Below, in pieces: positions 7,499 through 15,637 of a DNA stretch of 46,184 nt (positions are counted from its first letter, which is position 1; each line of letters begins with the position of its first letter). Both the position numbers and the translations under genes were made by a program. This stretch comes from Caldithrix sp. Its GTDB lineage: Bacteria > KSB1 > UBA2214 > DYKH01. Location: NCBI GenBank assembly GCA_020722685.1, contig DYKH01000032.1, positions 1 to 46,184 on the forward strand, written 5' to 3'. The notes beneath the pieces were generated by a model. That model had not been told where the DNA came from and made no database searches. It saw only the letters and a program-made list of their open reading frames with translations.

Positions 7499-8371
7499 TT
7501 ATCCTTGCCGTAACAGCCGCTGCATGTTTTTCAGACTGGTTGCAATCGCCTGCAAGATCGGTTCCTCCGAACGATCCTGTTCTACAATGTACCAAACCGC
7601 TCCGGTTTCCTTGGCTGCGCGAACGATTCCATGCATGTCTAAAACGCCTGTCCCCACCGGTGCAAACGTCTTTTTCTCGCCGCCCGTCATATCTTTCATG
7701 TGCAGCAACGGACAACGGCCGGCGTATTTGCGCAAGAAGGCCACGGGATCTTGGTTGCCGTACTGAACCCAGTAAACATCGACTTCGGCCTTGACATATT
7801 GAGGATCAGCGGCAGCAAAAAGATGGTCGATCAGCAGCTTGTCTTCCACCATTTTGAATTCAAAGCTGTGATTGTGGTAACAAAGCTGAACATCTGCTTC
7901 TTTGAGCTTGGCTCCTATTTCGTTCAGCTTGGCCGCGAATTCTTTGATCCCTTCCACTCCTTTTTCCACGAAGCCTCCCGGCATGGATGGGCAAACGATG
8001 TATTTGCAGCCGATTTCTTGATGGAATGCCAATGTTGATTCCAACCCGCTTTCCAGTTGCTCAAAGCCAACGTGGGAACCGGCACACTCCAATTGCAAAT
8101 CGGTCAATAGTCTTTTGATCTCTTGCTCGGCTAATCCGCCAAAGCCGGCAAACTCTACCGCCTGATAGCCGACTTGGGCAACCTGTTTTAGAGTGCCAGG
8201 AAAATCGGATTTCATTAAATCGCGAACAGTGTAGAGCTGCAAGGCGATTGGCAACTTTTCATTTCTTTGCGAGCCACAGCCGGGCAGGATTGCAGTCGAT
8301 AAAGTCGCTGCAGCCCCAGCAGCCAGGAGTTGTTTGCCAAAGTCCCGCCGCGTCAAGGAATTTTCTTTCAT
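7499..8371 (-). CDS. Tat-exported sugar phosphate isomerase/epimerase-like lipoprotein
   Basis: The 290-residue product is an AP-endonuclease-2-type TIM barrel, the fold of xylose isomerase-like epimerases. Its N-terminus combines a twin-arginine motif (LTRRDFGK) with a lipobox (ILPGC), so it is probably a Tat-dependent lipoprotein on the outside of the inner membrane or on the outer membrane. Metal-site candidates are the Glu of AVEFAG, the His pair in CYHNHSFEF, the Asp of AEVDVYWV, the His of LLHMKD and the Glu of IVEQD. The upstream in-frame ORF extension to 8635 has no family resemblance, so the start at MKENSLTRRDF is chosen. A role in periplasmic sugar conversion alongside the nearby Gfo/Idh enzyme is inferred. 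Confidence 0.88.
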   Translation of the reverse strand: MKENSLTRRDFGKQLLAAGAAATLSTAILPGCGSQRNEKLPIALQLYTVRDLMKSDFPGTLKQVAQVGYQAVEFAGFGGLAEQEIKRLLTDLQLECAGSHVGFEQLESGLESTLAFHQEIGCKYIVCPSMPGGFVEKGVEGIKEFAAKLNEIGAKLKEADVQLCYHNHSFEFKMVEDKLLIDHLFAAADPQYVKAEVDVYWVQYGNQDPVAFLRKYAGRCPLLHMKDMTGGEKKTFAPVGTGVLDMHGIVRAAKETGAVWYIVEQDRSEEPILQAIATSLKNMQRLLRQG

Positions 8372-8556
8372 CTTGGCTCTTGCTCCAAGTTTAGGACCAT
8401 TTTGTAGGATTGAACGTAGCAAAGTCGCAGCTTCGCGCCTTCTCGAAGAGGATGCAAATGATAAGTATGGCGAACGAATTTCTGTCGGGCATTGTAAGAA
8501 ATTTATGCGAAAAAGCAAAATGGTTTTTACGGGTAGATAGCCACCTAAATCTTGAA

Positions 8557-8585
8557 TTGCTTTTTTAGGTAGTATTTGATAACTT
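8557..8585 (+). promoter_or_regulatory. Possible promoter of the citrate-lyase-like genes
   Basis: TTGCTT at 8557-8562 and TAACTT at 8580-8585 are 17 bp apart and precede the fused citDE gene. The -10 is a weaker match than the other promoters here. An ACCTAAA/TTTAGGT inverted repeat overlaps the -35 region. Confidence 0.35.
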
Positions 8586-8623
8586 TCCGCTGCTTCAGGG
8601 GCAAGATTGCGGAGGTGGCAGCA

Positions 8624-8647
8624 ATGATCATTCAATCAATCTTATGA
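8624..8647 (+). other. Seven-codon upstream ORF with strong ribosome site
   Basis: A strong Shine-Dalgarno sequence (GGAGG at 8611-8615) precedes an ATG at 8624 that opens a peptide of only seven residues, MIIQSIL, ending at TGA 8645-8647. The real citDE start at 8655 has no ribosome site of its own and lies 7 bases after this stop. The mini-ORF could therefore load ribosomes for citDE by reinitiation. This is inference from spacing only. Confidence 0.35.
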
Positions 8648-8654
8648 GCAACGG

Positions 8655-9860
8655 ATGCAAAAGAAAAAGTCACAAGCACAACCCCTGCGGACAATAGTCG
8701 GCCGGGCAGAAAAGGGCGATCTATTGGTCGAAATGGAGCTGCGGAATTCCGGTGGTCTGACCATCCAGGTCGAAAGCTCGGTCAGGTCCATGTTCGGCAA
8801 GCTCATTTATGAGTGTATAGAAAAGACCATGAGGGGGCTGTCCATCAGCGATGCGGTGGTAAAGGCTGCTGATAACGGCGCGCTGGATCACGTCATCCAA
8901 GCGCGTGTAGAAGCCGCCGCCCGGCGGTTGTGCCCAATCGGAGAGCCAGGTGCGCTGCCGGAGCGTAAAGCATCGATTCGCCAGTCGCAGAAGAATCGCC
9001 TACGACGCACCCGGTTGTATCTGCCGGGCAACAATCCGGACTTGGCGCTGAACGCCGGATTGTACGGCGCCGACTGCATCATTCTCGACTTGGAGGATTC
9101 GGTCGCGCCGGCAGACAAGGATGCCGCCCGGGTTCTGGTGCGAAATACGCTCCTCGCCGTCGATTTTGGGACCTCCGAGCGCATCGTTCGGATCAATTCT
9201 CTGGCGACGGATTATGGTGTAGACGATCTGGAAATGATTGTTCCTGCCGCACCGGACACCTTGCTCATCCCCAAGTGCGAGTCGAAAGAGGATGTGGTCG
9301 CTGTGGAGAATCTTTTGCGCCGGCATAAAAGTCGAGCCGGCTTGGAGCGCGAGATATTTTTGATGCCGCTGATAGAGTCAGCGAGAGGAGTCATGAACGC
9401 CGTCGAAATTGCCGCTGCCAGTACACGAATCGTGGCGCTTTGTTTTGGCGCGGAAGACTTTACCGCGGACCTAGGGGTGCAGCGGACGGTTGAGGGCAAA
9501 GAGAGTCTGGTCGCGCGCAGCCTCATCGTTTTGGCAGCCAAAGCTGCGGGAGTGCAAGCCATGGACACTGTCTCTTCCGATGTCCAAGACATGGAAGGAC
9601 TCGTTGCCAGTACGAAAGAAGCCATTGCCCTCGGCTTTGACGGCAAGGGCGTTATTCATCCCGGCCAAATCAAGCCAATCCATCAAGCATTTCAACCGAC
9701 GTCGGAACAAGTTGAGGATGCGAAACAAGTGCTGGCAGCCTTGCAGGAAGCCGAAGCGCACGGCTCCGGCGTAGCGGTATTGGGCAGCAAGATGATCGAT
9801 GCGCCGGTCGTAACCCGGGCGAGGAAGGTGTTGGCGATGGCGCAGGAGTACGCTCGGTAA
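8655..9860 (+). CDS. Fused citrate lyase ACP-like and beta subunit (CitD-CitE)
   Basis: Residues about 12-95 match the citrate lyase acyl-carrier subunit CitD (SSVRSMFGKLI, NGALDHVIQARVEAAARR). Residues about 117-401 are a CitE/HpcH-type lyase with RLYLPGNNPDLALNAG, DLEDSVAP, FGAEDFTADLG and GKGVIHPGQI. CitE cleaves citryl thioester to oxaloacetate and an acetyl thioester on the carrier. In E. coli CitD the phosphoribosyl-dephospho-CoA arm sits on Ser14 within GTLESGDV; the aligned segment here is GRAEKGDL, with Lys20 at the serine position, so the carrier half seems unable to hold the arm. CitF lies 560 bp downstream, and no citC, citG or citX is visible. Either free CoA thioesters are used or another carrier exists; a divergent lyase acting on another acid is possible. 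Confidence 0.85.
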   Translation: MQKKKSQAQPLRTIVGRAEKGDLLVEMELRNSGGLTIQVESSVRSMFGKLIYECIEKTMRGLSISDAVVKAADNGALDHVIQARVEAAARRLCPIGEPGALPERKASIRQSQKNRLRRTRLYLPGNNPDLALNAGLYGADCIILDLEDSVAPADKDAARVLVRNTLLAVDFGTSERIVRINSLATDYGVDDLEMIVPAAPDTLLIPKCESKEDVVAVENLLRRHKSRAGLEREIFLMPLIESARGVMNAVEIAAASTRIVALCFGAEDFTADLGVQRTVEGKESLVARSLIVLAAKAAGVQAMDTVSSDVQDMEGLVASTKEAIALGFDGKGVIHPGQIKPIHQAFQPTSEQVEDAKQVLAALQEAEAHGSGVAVLGSKMIDAPVVTRARKVLAMAQEYAR

Positions 9861-9868
9861 CCAGGAAT

Positions 9869-10273
9869 ATGCAATCTGACCAACAGCAAATGCGGCATGA
9901 CTTTCTCATGAAAAAGCATTCCCAAAAGTTTATGGAAATAGAGCAGAAAGATTCCAACAATATCTCGGAGGTTATTCGGAGCTTCATAAAAGAGGCAAAA
10001 AAGATGCTAAAACGCAACTTTGTGGCCGGATACTTGTTCGGATCCTACGCGACCAATAGTTACGAAACTGATTCCGACGTTGATATTTTGATCATCGTTC
10101 GAGCCTCCTCGTTGCAAACACGGCAGCAGTTGAGTGAGTTGTCCTCAGCCTATTCTTTAAAATACGACGTTTGCATCTCTCCGGTGATCAAAGACCGTCA
10201 GACTTGGGAAAAGAATGAAAAACATCAGACATTGTTCTATCAGGAAATCACTCGAGTCGGGATTCCAATATGA
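9869..10273 (+). CDS. MNT-type nucleotidyltransferase (minimal polymerase-beta fold)
   Basis: This 134-residue protein has the minimal nucleotidyltransferase signature GSYATNSYETDSDVDILII (about residues 57-75): the GS motif followed by the DxD metal pair. Such proteins pair with HEPN-domain RNases in toxin-antitoxin modules, where the MNT partner AMPylates and silences the HEPN toxin. The gene starts 8 bp after the citDE stop with AGGA in front, and its stop overlaps an ATG in an ATGA arrangement. The reading frame opened by that ATG looks like the beginning of a HEPN protein but stops after 22 codons. The module is inserted between citDE and citF, which normally adjoin. Confidence 0.85.
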   Translation: MQSDQQQMRHDFLMKKHSQKFMEIEQKDSNNISEVIRSFIKEAKKMLKRNFVAGYLFGSYATNSYETDSDVDILIIVRASSLQTRQQLSELSSAYSLKYDVCISPVIKDRQTWEKNEKHQTLFYQEITRVGIPI

Positions 10274-10338
10274 TTGAAGCTTCAGCGCGCGCATTGTCCG
10301 AATACCGGCTAAGCAAGAAAAAAGAATATCTTCCCTAG
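10270..10338 (+). pseudogene. N-terminal remnant of a HEPN-domain gene
   Basis: The frame overlapping the nucleotidyltransferase stop (ATGA) encodes 22 residues beginning MIEASARALSEYRLSKKKEY and ends at TAG 10336-10338. This is the usual opening of HEPN proteins encoded after MNT genes, in which a YRLxKAKE-like helix leads into the RNase core. The core with its RxxxxH site is missing, and no continuation was found before citF at 10421. If the reading is right the toxin half is lost and the nucleotidyltransferase is an orphan. Confidence 0.5.
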
Positions 10339-10420
10339 GTCTTGAGAAGGTACATTAAATAACAGGCTGTCAACTCACCTTCCTGCACTAAAGAAGTCAA
10401 GAGTTCATTGTAGGATCACT

Positions 10421-11971
10421 ATGAATCTAATCGACAACGCCCTCGGCCGTTTAGTGCCGACAGAAATAGATGGCAAAATCCTCCGACCTTTTATGGGCGC
10501 ACATGCAGATCAAGGAGGCGGGCAAAAATACGGCGGCATTATTCCCGCAGCCAGCAAGCACAATGACAAGCTACTTGGCAGCTTGGATGCCGCTATCGAC
10601 GCCTGTGAAATCAAAGACGGCATGACCGTTTCCTTTCATCACCATTTGCGCAATGGTGATTATTTGGTGAACATGGTCATGGAGAAGCTGGTGCAGCGAG
10701 GACTGAAGGACCTGGTATTGGCGCCTTCTGCGTTGTTTCCCGTGCACGCCAAACTGGTGGAGTACATCGAAAGCGGCGCAATCTCCCATATTGAAGGATC
10801 AATGAATGGGCCGATTGGCCGAGCTTGTTCGTTGGGTAAGATGAAAAAGCTCGCGGTCCTACGCTCCCATGGTGGGCGGTATCGCGCCATTCAGGACGGC
10901 GATCTGCACATTGATGTGGCTTTCATCGCCGCGCCGTGCGCCGATCCCCATGGGAATGCCAACGGCTTAACCGGCCCATCAGCCTGCGGCCCGTTGGGCT
11001 TTGCCTTAGCTGATTCACTTTGGGCGGACAAAGTCGTCGTGGTAACAGACAATTTAGTTCCATTTCCCTGCCATCCATGGAGCATCGAAGGCGGCAACGT
11101 GGACTATGTGGTGCAGATCGACTCCATCGGCGATCCGGCACAAATCGTTTCCGGCACTACCCAAATCACTCGCAGTCCTACCCGCTTGTTGATTGCCGAG
11201 TATGCAGCGCGTTTCGTTAAGGACAGCGGCATCATGACTGAGCCGAATTTCTCATTTCAAGCCGGCGCCGGCGGCATTTCCTTGGCATTTGTGAAGTACA
11301 TGAGCGAGTTGATGCAAGAAAAGGGCGTGGTGGCGGACTTTGTCCGCGGCGGCTCCACCAAGTTTATGGTAGACATGCTAAGCGCTGGTTTGACCAAATA
11401 TATCCTTGACGGCCAGAGCTTCGATCTGGATGGCGTTCGCTCCCTGCGTGACAATCCGAACCACATCGAGACCAATCCGTTTGTTTCCTACAACTATCAC
11501 ACAAAGGGGTGCTTTGCTCAAATCCTCAAAGTATCCGTGCTGGGAGCCACGGAAGTGGATCTGAATTTCAACGTGAATGTCAACACCCATTCCGACGGCT
11601 GGCTGCTGCACGGCATCGGCGGGTTTACCGATGCGGCGGACGCCCAGGTAACCATGATCACCGCGCCGTTGGTGCGTAACCGTGTGCCGATAGTCGTCGA
11701 GGAGGTAACAACTGCGACCGCGCCCGGTGAAATGATCGACGTCATCGTCACCGAGCGTGGCATCGCCATCAATCCGCGACGGCAGGATTTGTTGGATCGC
11801 TTGAAAGGCAGCGGTTTGCCCATCAAAAGCATCGAAGAGCTGCACCAAATCGCCATTGACATGACCGGCGTTCCGGAAAGACCTGAATTCACCGACCGCA
11901 TTGTGGCGCTGATCGAGTTTCGTGATGGCACAATAATAGACACCGTAAGACAGCTTGTACCAAAGGAATAA
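10421..11971 (+). CDS. citF: Citrate lyase alpha subunit, citrate CoA-transferase (CitF)
   Basis: The 516-residue product is a full-length CitF. It carries the family segments KILRPFMGAHADQGGG near the start, VSFHHHLRNGDYLVN (about 70-84), SHGGRYRAIQDGDLHIDVAFIAAPCADPHGN split around residues 149-178, and GGSTKFMVDML. CitF exchanges the acetyl group on the lyase prosthetic arm for citrate, making the citryl thioester that CitE then cleaves. The presence of CitF next to a CitDE fusion supports a citrate-lyase-type pathway even though the carrier serine appears lost. AGGA precedes the ATG. A clear promoter for secD follows four bases after the stop. Confidence 0.93.
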   Translation: MNLIDNALGRLVPTEIDGKILRPFMGAHADQGGGQKYGGIIPAASKHNDKLLGSLDAAIDACEIKDGMTVSFHHHLRNGDYLVNMVMEKLVQRGLKDLVLAPSALFPVHAKLVEYIESGAISHIEGSMNGPIGRACSLGKMKKLAVLRSHGGRYRAIQDGDLHIDVAFIAAPCADPHGNANGLTGPSACGPLGFALADSLWADKVVVVTDNLVPFPCHPWSIEGGNVDYVVQIDSIGDPAQIVSGTTQITRSPTRLLIAEYAARFVKDSGIMTEPNFSFQAGAGGISLAFVKYMSELMQEKGVVADFVRGGSTKFMVDMLSAGLTKYILDGQSFDLDGVRSLRDNPNHIETNPFVSYNYHTKGCFAQILKVSVLGATEVDLNFNVNVNTHSDGWLLHGIGGFTDAADAQVTMITAPLVRNRVPIVVEEVTTATAPGEMIDVIVTERGIAINPRRQDLLDRLKGSGLPIKSIEELHQIAIDMTGVPERPEFTDRIVALIEFRDGTIIDTVRQLVPKE

Positions 11972-11974
11972 AGA

Positions 11975-12003
11975 TTGACTTTTAGAGGCAAAAAACCTAT
12001 ATT
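11975..12003 (+). promoter_or_regulatory. Sigma-70 promoter of secD
   Basis: TTGACT at 11975-11980 and TATATT at 11998-12003 are separated by 17 bp. The secD start at 12049 is about 40 bp beyond the expected transcription start, with a GGAGG ribosome site between. Confidence 0.72.
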
Positions 12004-12048
12004 CACCGGTCATTTTTGTAAAGGATTTCTCTTTGGAGGCTTGTTTTC

Positions 12049-14115
12049 ATGCCACGTAATCTGGTGATAAAAATTGTGCTCGTCGTAGCGCTCGTCATCG
12101 CCGCCGCGGTTGCCATTTATCCGACTATCCAATTGAGCGGTTTGCAGGACGAGGAGACCAATCTCATTCGCAAGATCGGCGCATTGACCGATTTGAAGCG
12201 GGATCAAATCGAGGCCGGAATCACCGCAGGCAATCTTGAGGCCATGGTTCGCCGGGCATCCACGGGGGATTCCATGAATCAGGCCTTGGCTCTAAGCGAT
12301 CAACTGATCAAGCTGAACACCAAAGTCACGTCGGTGGAAGGCAAAGCCATTCGTAGAGGATTGGACCTTCAGGGCGGAACATATATGGTTTATGAGGTCG
12401 ATCTCCCTCAGTTACTACGCCAACTTGCTAAAGACAAGGACGATCGCTTAGAAGATATTATCAAGGCCACCGAGCGCGAGACGCAGCAGTCTGGCACGGC
12501 CTTTTTTGATGCCTTGCAGCAGAATTTCAAAAGCCGGGAGGTTCGGCTGAATCGGTATTTTGGCCGCAAAGGGGAAGCGGATGATGATATTATCAGAACT
12601 CTGCAAAAGGAAGCCGATGATGCCATAGCCCGAACCCTTGAGGTGTTGCGCAACCGTGTGGACCAGTTTGGTGTGTCAGAGCCTTCTATTCAAAAGCAGG
12701 GCTCTCATCGCATCATCATCGAGCTGCCCGGCATTCAGAACATTGAGCGTGCCAAGAAAGTGATCGGCACCACCGCATTGTTAGAGTTCAAGCTGGTGCG
12801 GGATTCGCAGATAGCTGCGTCGGTAATGAATGACATTGACAAGGTACTGCGCACCAAGCGAAAGGGCCAAGATCAGACTCAAACAAGCGAACCCGCAACT
12901 GCCTCTGCCGATACCAGCCAGATTGTGGAGGGAAAGAAGGCGGAGGAGAAAGAGGTCAGTCTGAGTGAGCTATTTGGCGATCAGCCGCAGGAAGGCGCCG
13001 AGGCTAAGGAAGACACCTCGCTTTTGGTGGATCAACAGACTTTTGAGGAAAAGCCGTTCACCTCTTTGCTGCGCGGCTTGGGTGGACGCTACGGCGATGT
13101 CATTTCCGTGCCGATACAAAATGTGCGGGCCATTCAACGCATCCTACAGATGCCGGAAGTCCAGGCGGTGATTCCCAAGGACTCCGAATTCCTGTTTGCA
13201 AACAAGAGCGTTGTCTACGATGGCACCGAATATCAGCGCCTCTATTTTGTCAAAAAGGAGGCCGAGCTGCGCGGCTCGATGCTGACCAATGCCGATGTGC
13301 AAATAGATGCAGGTTCTTCCAGCTTGCGCGCTGGGCAGGCGGAGGTGCACATGGAGTTGAACAGCGAAGGCACCAAAATTTTCGCGCGCACCACCGGTAT
13401 GAATGTAGGGAAGCAATTGGCAATCGTCTTAGATAATCGTGTCGCTTCTGCCCCCAATATTAAGGAGAAAATCCCCTCCGGCAGCGCTCGCATCGACGGC
13501 ATGGGCAGCATGGAAGAGGCAAAAGATTTGGCCCTGGTGTTGCGCGCCGGTGCACTGCCTGCACCCGTACAGATTTTAACCGAAAACACCGTTGGCCCTT
13601 CCTTGGGAAAAGATTCGATTGAGAAGGGACAGACATCTGCAATCATCGGCTTGGCTATCGTGATGGTCTTTGTGGTTCTTTATTATCGTGCCACGGGCTT
13701 GGTGGCGGATTTTGCCTTGATTCTCAACGGCTTTTTTGTCCTTGCGATTATGGCAGGTTTCCGGGCGACTTTAACGTTGCCGGGCATTGCCGGCTTTATT
13801 CTTAGCGTGGCCATGGCTATCGATTCCAACGTGCTGATCAACGAACGCATCCGCGAAGAATTGCGCGGCGGTAAGACCCTGCGCGCAGCCATCGACACCG
13901 GCTATAACCGGGCCTTCATCACCATTCTGGACTCGAACGTGACTACTCTGATTACCGGAATCGTACTCTACAGCTTTGGCACCGGCTCGGTACGAGGCTT
14001 TGCCGTGACCTTGTGTATCGGTATTCTCGTCAGTATGTTCACCGCTATTGTTGTGACGCGATTGATCCTCGACATCGCCACCACTCGATTCGCCATCAAG
14101 AAATTGAGTATCTAA
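12049..14115 (+). CDS. secD: Protein translocase subunit SecD
   Basis: This 688-residue inner-membrane protein is SecD, which uses the proton gradient with SecF to pull exported proteins through SecYEG. It has an N-terminal membrane helix (about 8-27), the conserved RRGLDLQGGTYMVYE segment near residue 102, a large periplasmic P1 region, the GKQLAIVLDNRVASAP region of the second SecD/SecF homology block, and five C-terminal helices including AIDSNVLINERIREEL with the conserved acidic residue. An acidic, low-complexity insertion of roughly 60 residues (around 285-345) interrupts P1 and makes the protein longer than E. coli SecD. secF follows after 121 bp. Confidence 0.97.
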   Translation: MPRNLVIKIVLVVALVIAAAVAIYPTIQLSGLQDEETNLIRKIGALTDLKRDQIEAGITAGNLEAMVRRASTGDSMNQALALSDQLIKLNTKVTSVEGKAIRRGLDLQGGTYMVYEVDLPQLLRQLAKDKDDRLEDIIKATERETQQSGTAFFDALQQNFKSREVRLNRYFGRKGEADDDIIRTLQKEADDAIARTLEVLRNRVDQFGVSEPSIQKQGSHRIIIELPGIQNIERAKKVIGTTALLEFKLVRDSQIAASVMNDIDKVLRTKRKGQDQTQTSEPATASADTSQIVEGKKAEEKEVSLSELFGDQPQEGAEAKEDTSLLVDQQTFEEKPFTSLLRGLGGRYGDVISVPIQNVRAIQRILQMPEVQAVIPKDSEFLFANKSVVYDGTEYQRLYFVKKEAELRGSMLTNADVQIDAGSSSLRAGQAEVHMELNSEGTKIFARTTGMNVGKQLAIVLDNRVASAPNIKEKIPSGSARIDGMGSMEEAKDLALVLRAGALPAPVQILTENTVGPSLGKDSIEKGQTSAIIGLAIVMVFVVLYYRATGLVADFALILNGFFVLAIMAGFRATLTLPGIAGFILSVAMAIDSNVLINERIREELRGGKTLRAAIDTGYNRAFITILDSNVTTLITGIVLYSFGTGSVRGFAVTLCIGILVSMFTAIVVTRLILDIATTRFAIKKLSI

Positions 14116-14135
14116 GCCTATTCAAAACTGTGTCT

Positions 14136-14190
14136 CTGAATGGAAAGGCCAACAACCTGTCGAAAGAGTAGGCAGGAAAACGCCATTCAG
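14136..14190 (+). other. Possible RNA stem-loop between secD and secF
   Basis: CTGAATGG at 14136-14143 is complementary to CCATTCAG at 14183-14190, and a shorter CCTG/CAGG pair nests inside. There is no T-run, so it is not a normal terminator; it may tune secF expression or protect mRNA ends. Evidence is complementarity only. Confidence 0.3.
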
Positions 14191-14236
14191 TTGGATTTAG
14201 ATTCACAAAATTGGCTTCAAGGAGAAGAAGAACTGT

Positions 14237-15172
14237 ATGGAATTCTTTCGTGCAACTCACATTGATTTTGTTGGTGCAAGAAAATTCGCTTATGCTTTTT
14301 CCATTACTACTTTGTTAATTAGTATCGTCTACCTGATCATCAACGGCGGGCCGAAATTAGGTATCGATTTTACCGGCGGGACTTCCATACAGATCAAGTT
14401 CCAGAAGAATATTGAAATCGGACAAATACGAAACTCTCTCGGCAACATTGGCTTGGGGGAAGCCGAAATCAAGCACATCGGCGAAGCCAGCGAAAATGCA
14501 TTCCTGATTCGCGTCGGACAAATGGAGGAGGGCCTGGAAGTTGCGCAAATGATACAGGACGCCTTGACCAAGGCGCTGCCCGATCAACCTTACGAAATCT
14601 GGTCGGTAACCGAAATCGGTCCGAAAATCGGCGGCGAATTGAGACGCGCGGCAGTCATGTCCATCATCGTGGCGCTCATTGGCCTACTGATCTATATCAG
14701 TTGGCGGTTTGAATTCAAGTTTGCGGTAGGGGCCGTAATTGCTACCTTCCATGATGTGCTTTTTGTATTGGGCATTTTCACCATTATGGGAATGGAAATG
14801 TCATTGACGGTTTTGGCTGCCTTTCTCACCATTGTCGGCTACTCCATCAACGACACCATCGTGGTGTACGACCGAATTCGCGAGAATCTGAAAATTCTGC
14901 GTCGGGAGAATCTGGCAAACATCATGAACATCAGCGTGAACCAAACACTCAGCCGCACATTGCTGACCGGTGTATCTACCTTGGTGGTGCTGCTGGTTTT
15001 GTTCTTCCTTGGCGGGGAAGTGATTCACAATTTTTCCTTTACCCTATTTATTGGCACTGTCATCGGAACCTATTCTTCCATTTATGTAGCCAGCGCGCTG
15101 GTGTTGGATTGGCATCTTAGAACTGAAGCTAAAAAAGGACATAAAGCGGTGCTGCGCGCGGCGCGTGGTTGA
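14237..15172 (+). CDS. secF: Protein translocase subunit SecF
   Basis: The 311-residue product is SecF, partner of SecD in the proton-driven export motor. It shows a first helix (about 17-37), the GIDFTGGTSIQIKF segment, the VTEIGPKIGGELRR motif before helix 2, and five C-terminal helices containing YSINDTIVVYDRIREN. Length and order are typical. GGAG lies upstream, slightly further than usual from the ATG. It is followed after 38 bp by a STAS-domain gene, which may be co-transcribed. Confidence 0.97.
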   Translation: MEFFRATHIDFVGARKFAYAFSITTLLISIVYLIINGGPKLGIDFTGGTSIQIKFQKNIEIGQIRNSLGNIGLGEAEIKHIGEASENAFLIRVGQMEEGLEVAQMIQDALTKALPDQPYEIWSVTEIGPKIGGELRRAAVMSIIVALIGLLIYISWRFEFKFAVGAVIATFHDVLFVLGIFTIMGMEMSLTVLAAFLTIVGYSINDTIVVYDRIRENLKILRRENLANIMNISVNQTLSRTLLTGVSTLVVLLVLFFLGGEVIHNFSFTLFIGTVIGTYSSIYVASALVLDWHLRTEAKKGHKAVLRAARG

Positions 15173-15210
15173 CAGCTCTAACCTAATAGCATGACGAGGA
15201 GAGAAGTGCG

Positions 15211-15552
15211 ATGAAGCTTAGAGAACGAGTGGTTGACGGTATTGTGGTCCTTGAATTGTCGGGCAAAATCATGGGAGGCCCAGATGCTACCGTTATAAAT
15301 GACAAGCTTCATGATTTGGTCGAATCGGGCAGCAACAAAGTGGTGGCCGATTTGGCAAAAGTCAATTGGATGAACAGTTCGGGTCTGGGCATACTGATTA
15401 GCGGCCTAACCACCATGCGCAACGCGGGTGGCGACTTGAAACTTGCCGCGATCACCGAGCGCATTCAGAGTCTCCTTATGATTACCAAGCTTCTGACGGT
15501 TTTTGATACCTTTGAGACAGTCGAAGAGGCTATTGCAAGTTTTGCCGGGTAA
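15211..15552 (+). CDS. STAS-domain anti-sigma factor antagonist
   Basis: This 113-residue protein has the SpoIIAA-like STAS fold: strand LRERVVDGIVVLELSGKIMG, then the helix-strand run to VVADLAKVNWMNSSGLGIL, where the NSSGLG motif (about 56-61) contains the serine phosphorylated by anti-sigma kinases in this family. Members bind anti-sigma kinases when dephosphorylated and free the sigma factor; others sit in stressosome-type or transport complexes. No anti-sigma kinase or phosphatase gene is in the window. The start has GAGGAGAG upstream. Confidence 0.92.
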   Translation: MKLRERVVDGIVVLELSGKIMGGPDATVINDKLHDLVESGSNKVVADLAKVNWMNSSGLGILISGLTTMRNAGGDLKLAAITERIQSLLMITKLLTVFDTFETVEEAIASFAG

Positions 15553-15571
15553 GAAAATGCAAACAGATCGA

Positions 15572-15599
15572 TTGACAGAAAAACAGTGCCATCTATACA
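15572..15599 (+). promoter_or_regulatory. Promoter of the TIGR04255/PIN operon
   Basis: TTGACA at 15572-15577 and TATACA at 15594-15599 are 16 bp apart, placed between the STAS gene stop and the TIGR04255 start. It gives the three-gene accessory module its own transcription start and a very short leader. Confidence 0.6.
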
Positions 15600-15637
15600 A
15601 TCAGATGTAACGACAGATTTTGAACCAATGCTTCATG

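Noticed and set aside
14136..14190. Terminator between secD and secF
   Set aside because: There is no T-run after the stem, so it is listed only as a possible RNA structure.
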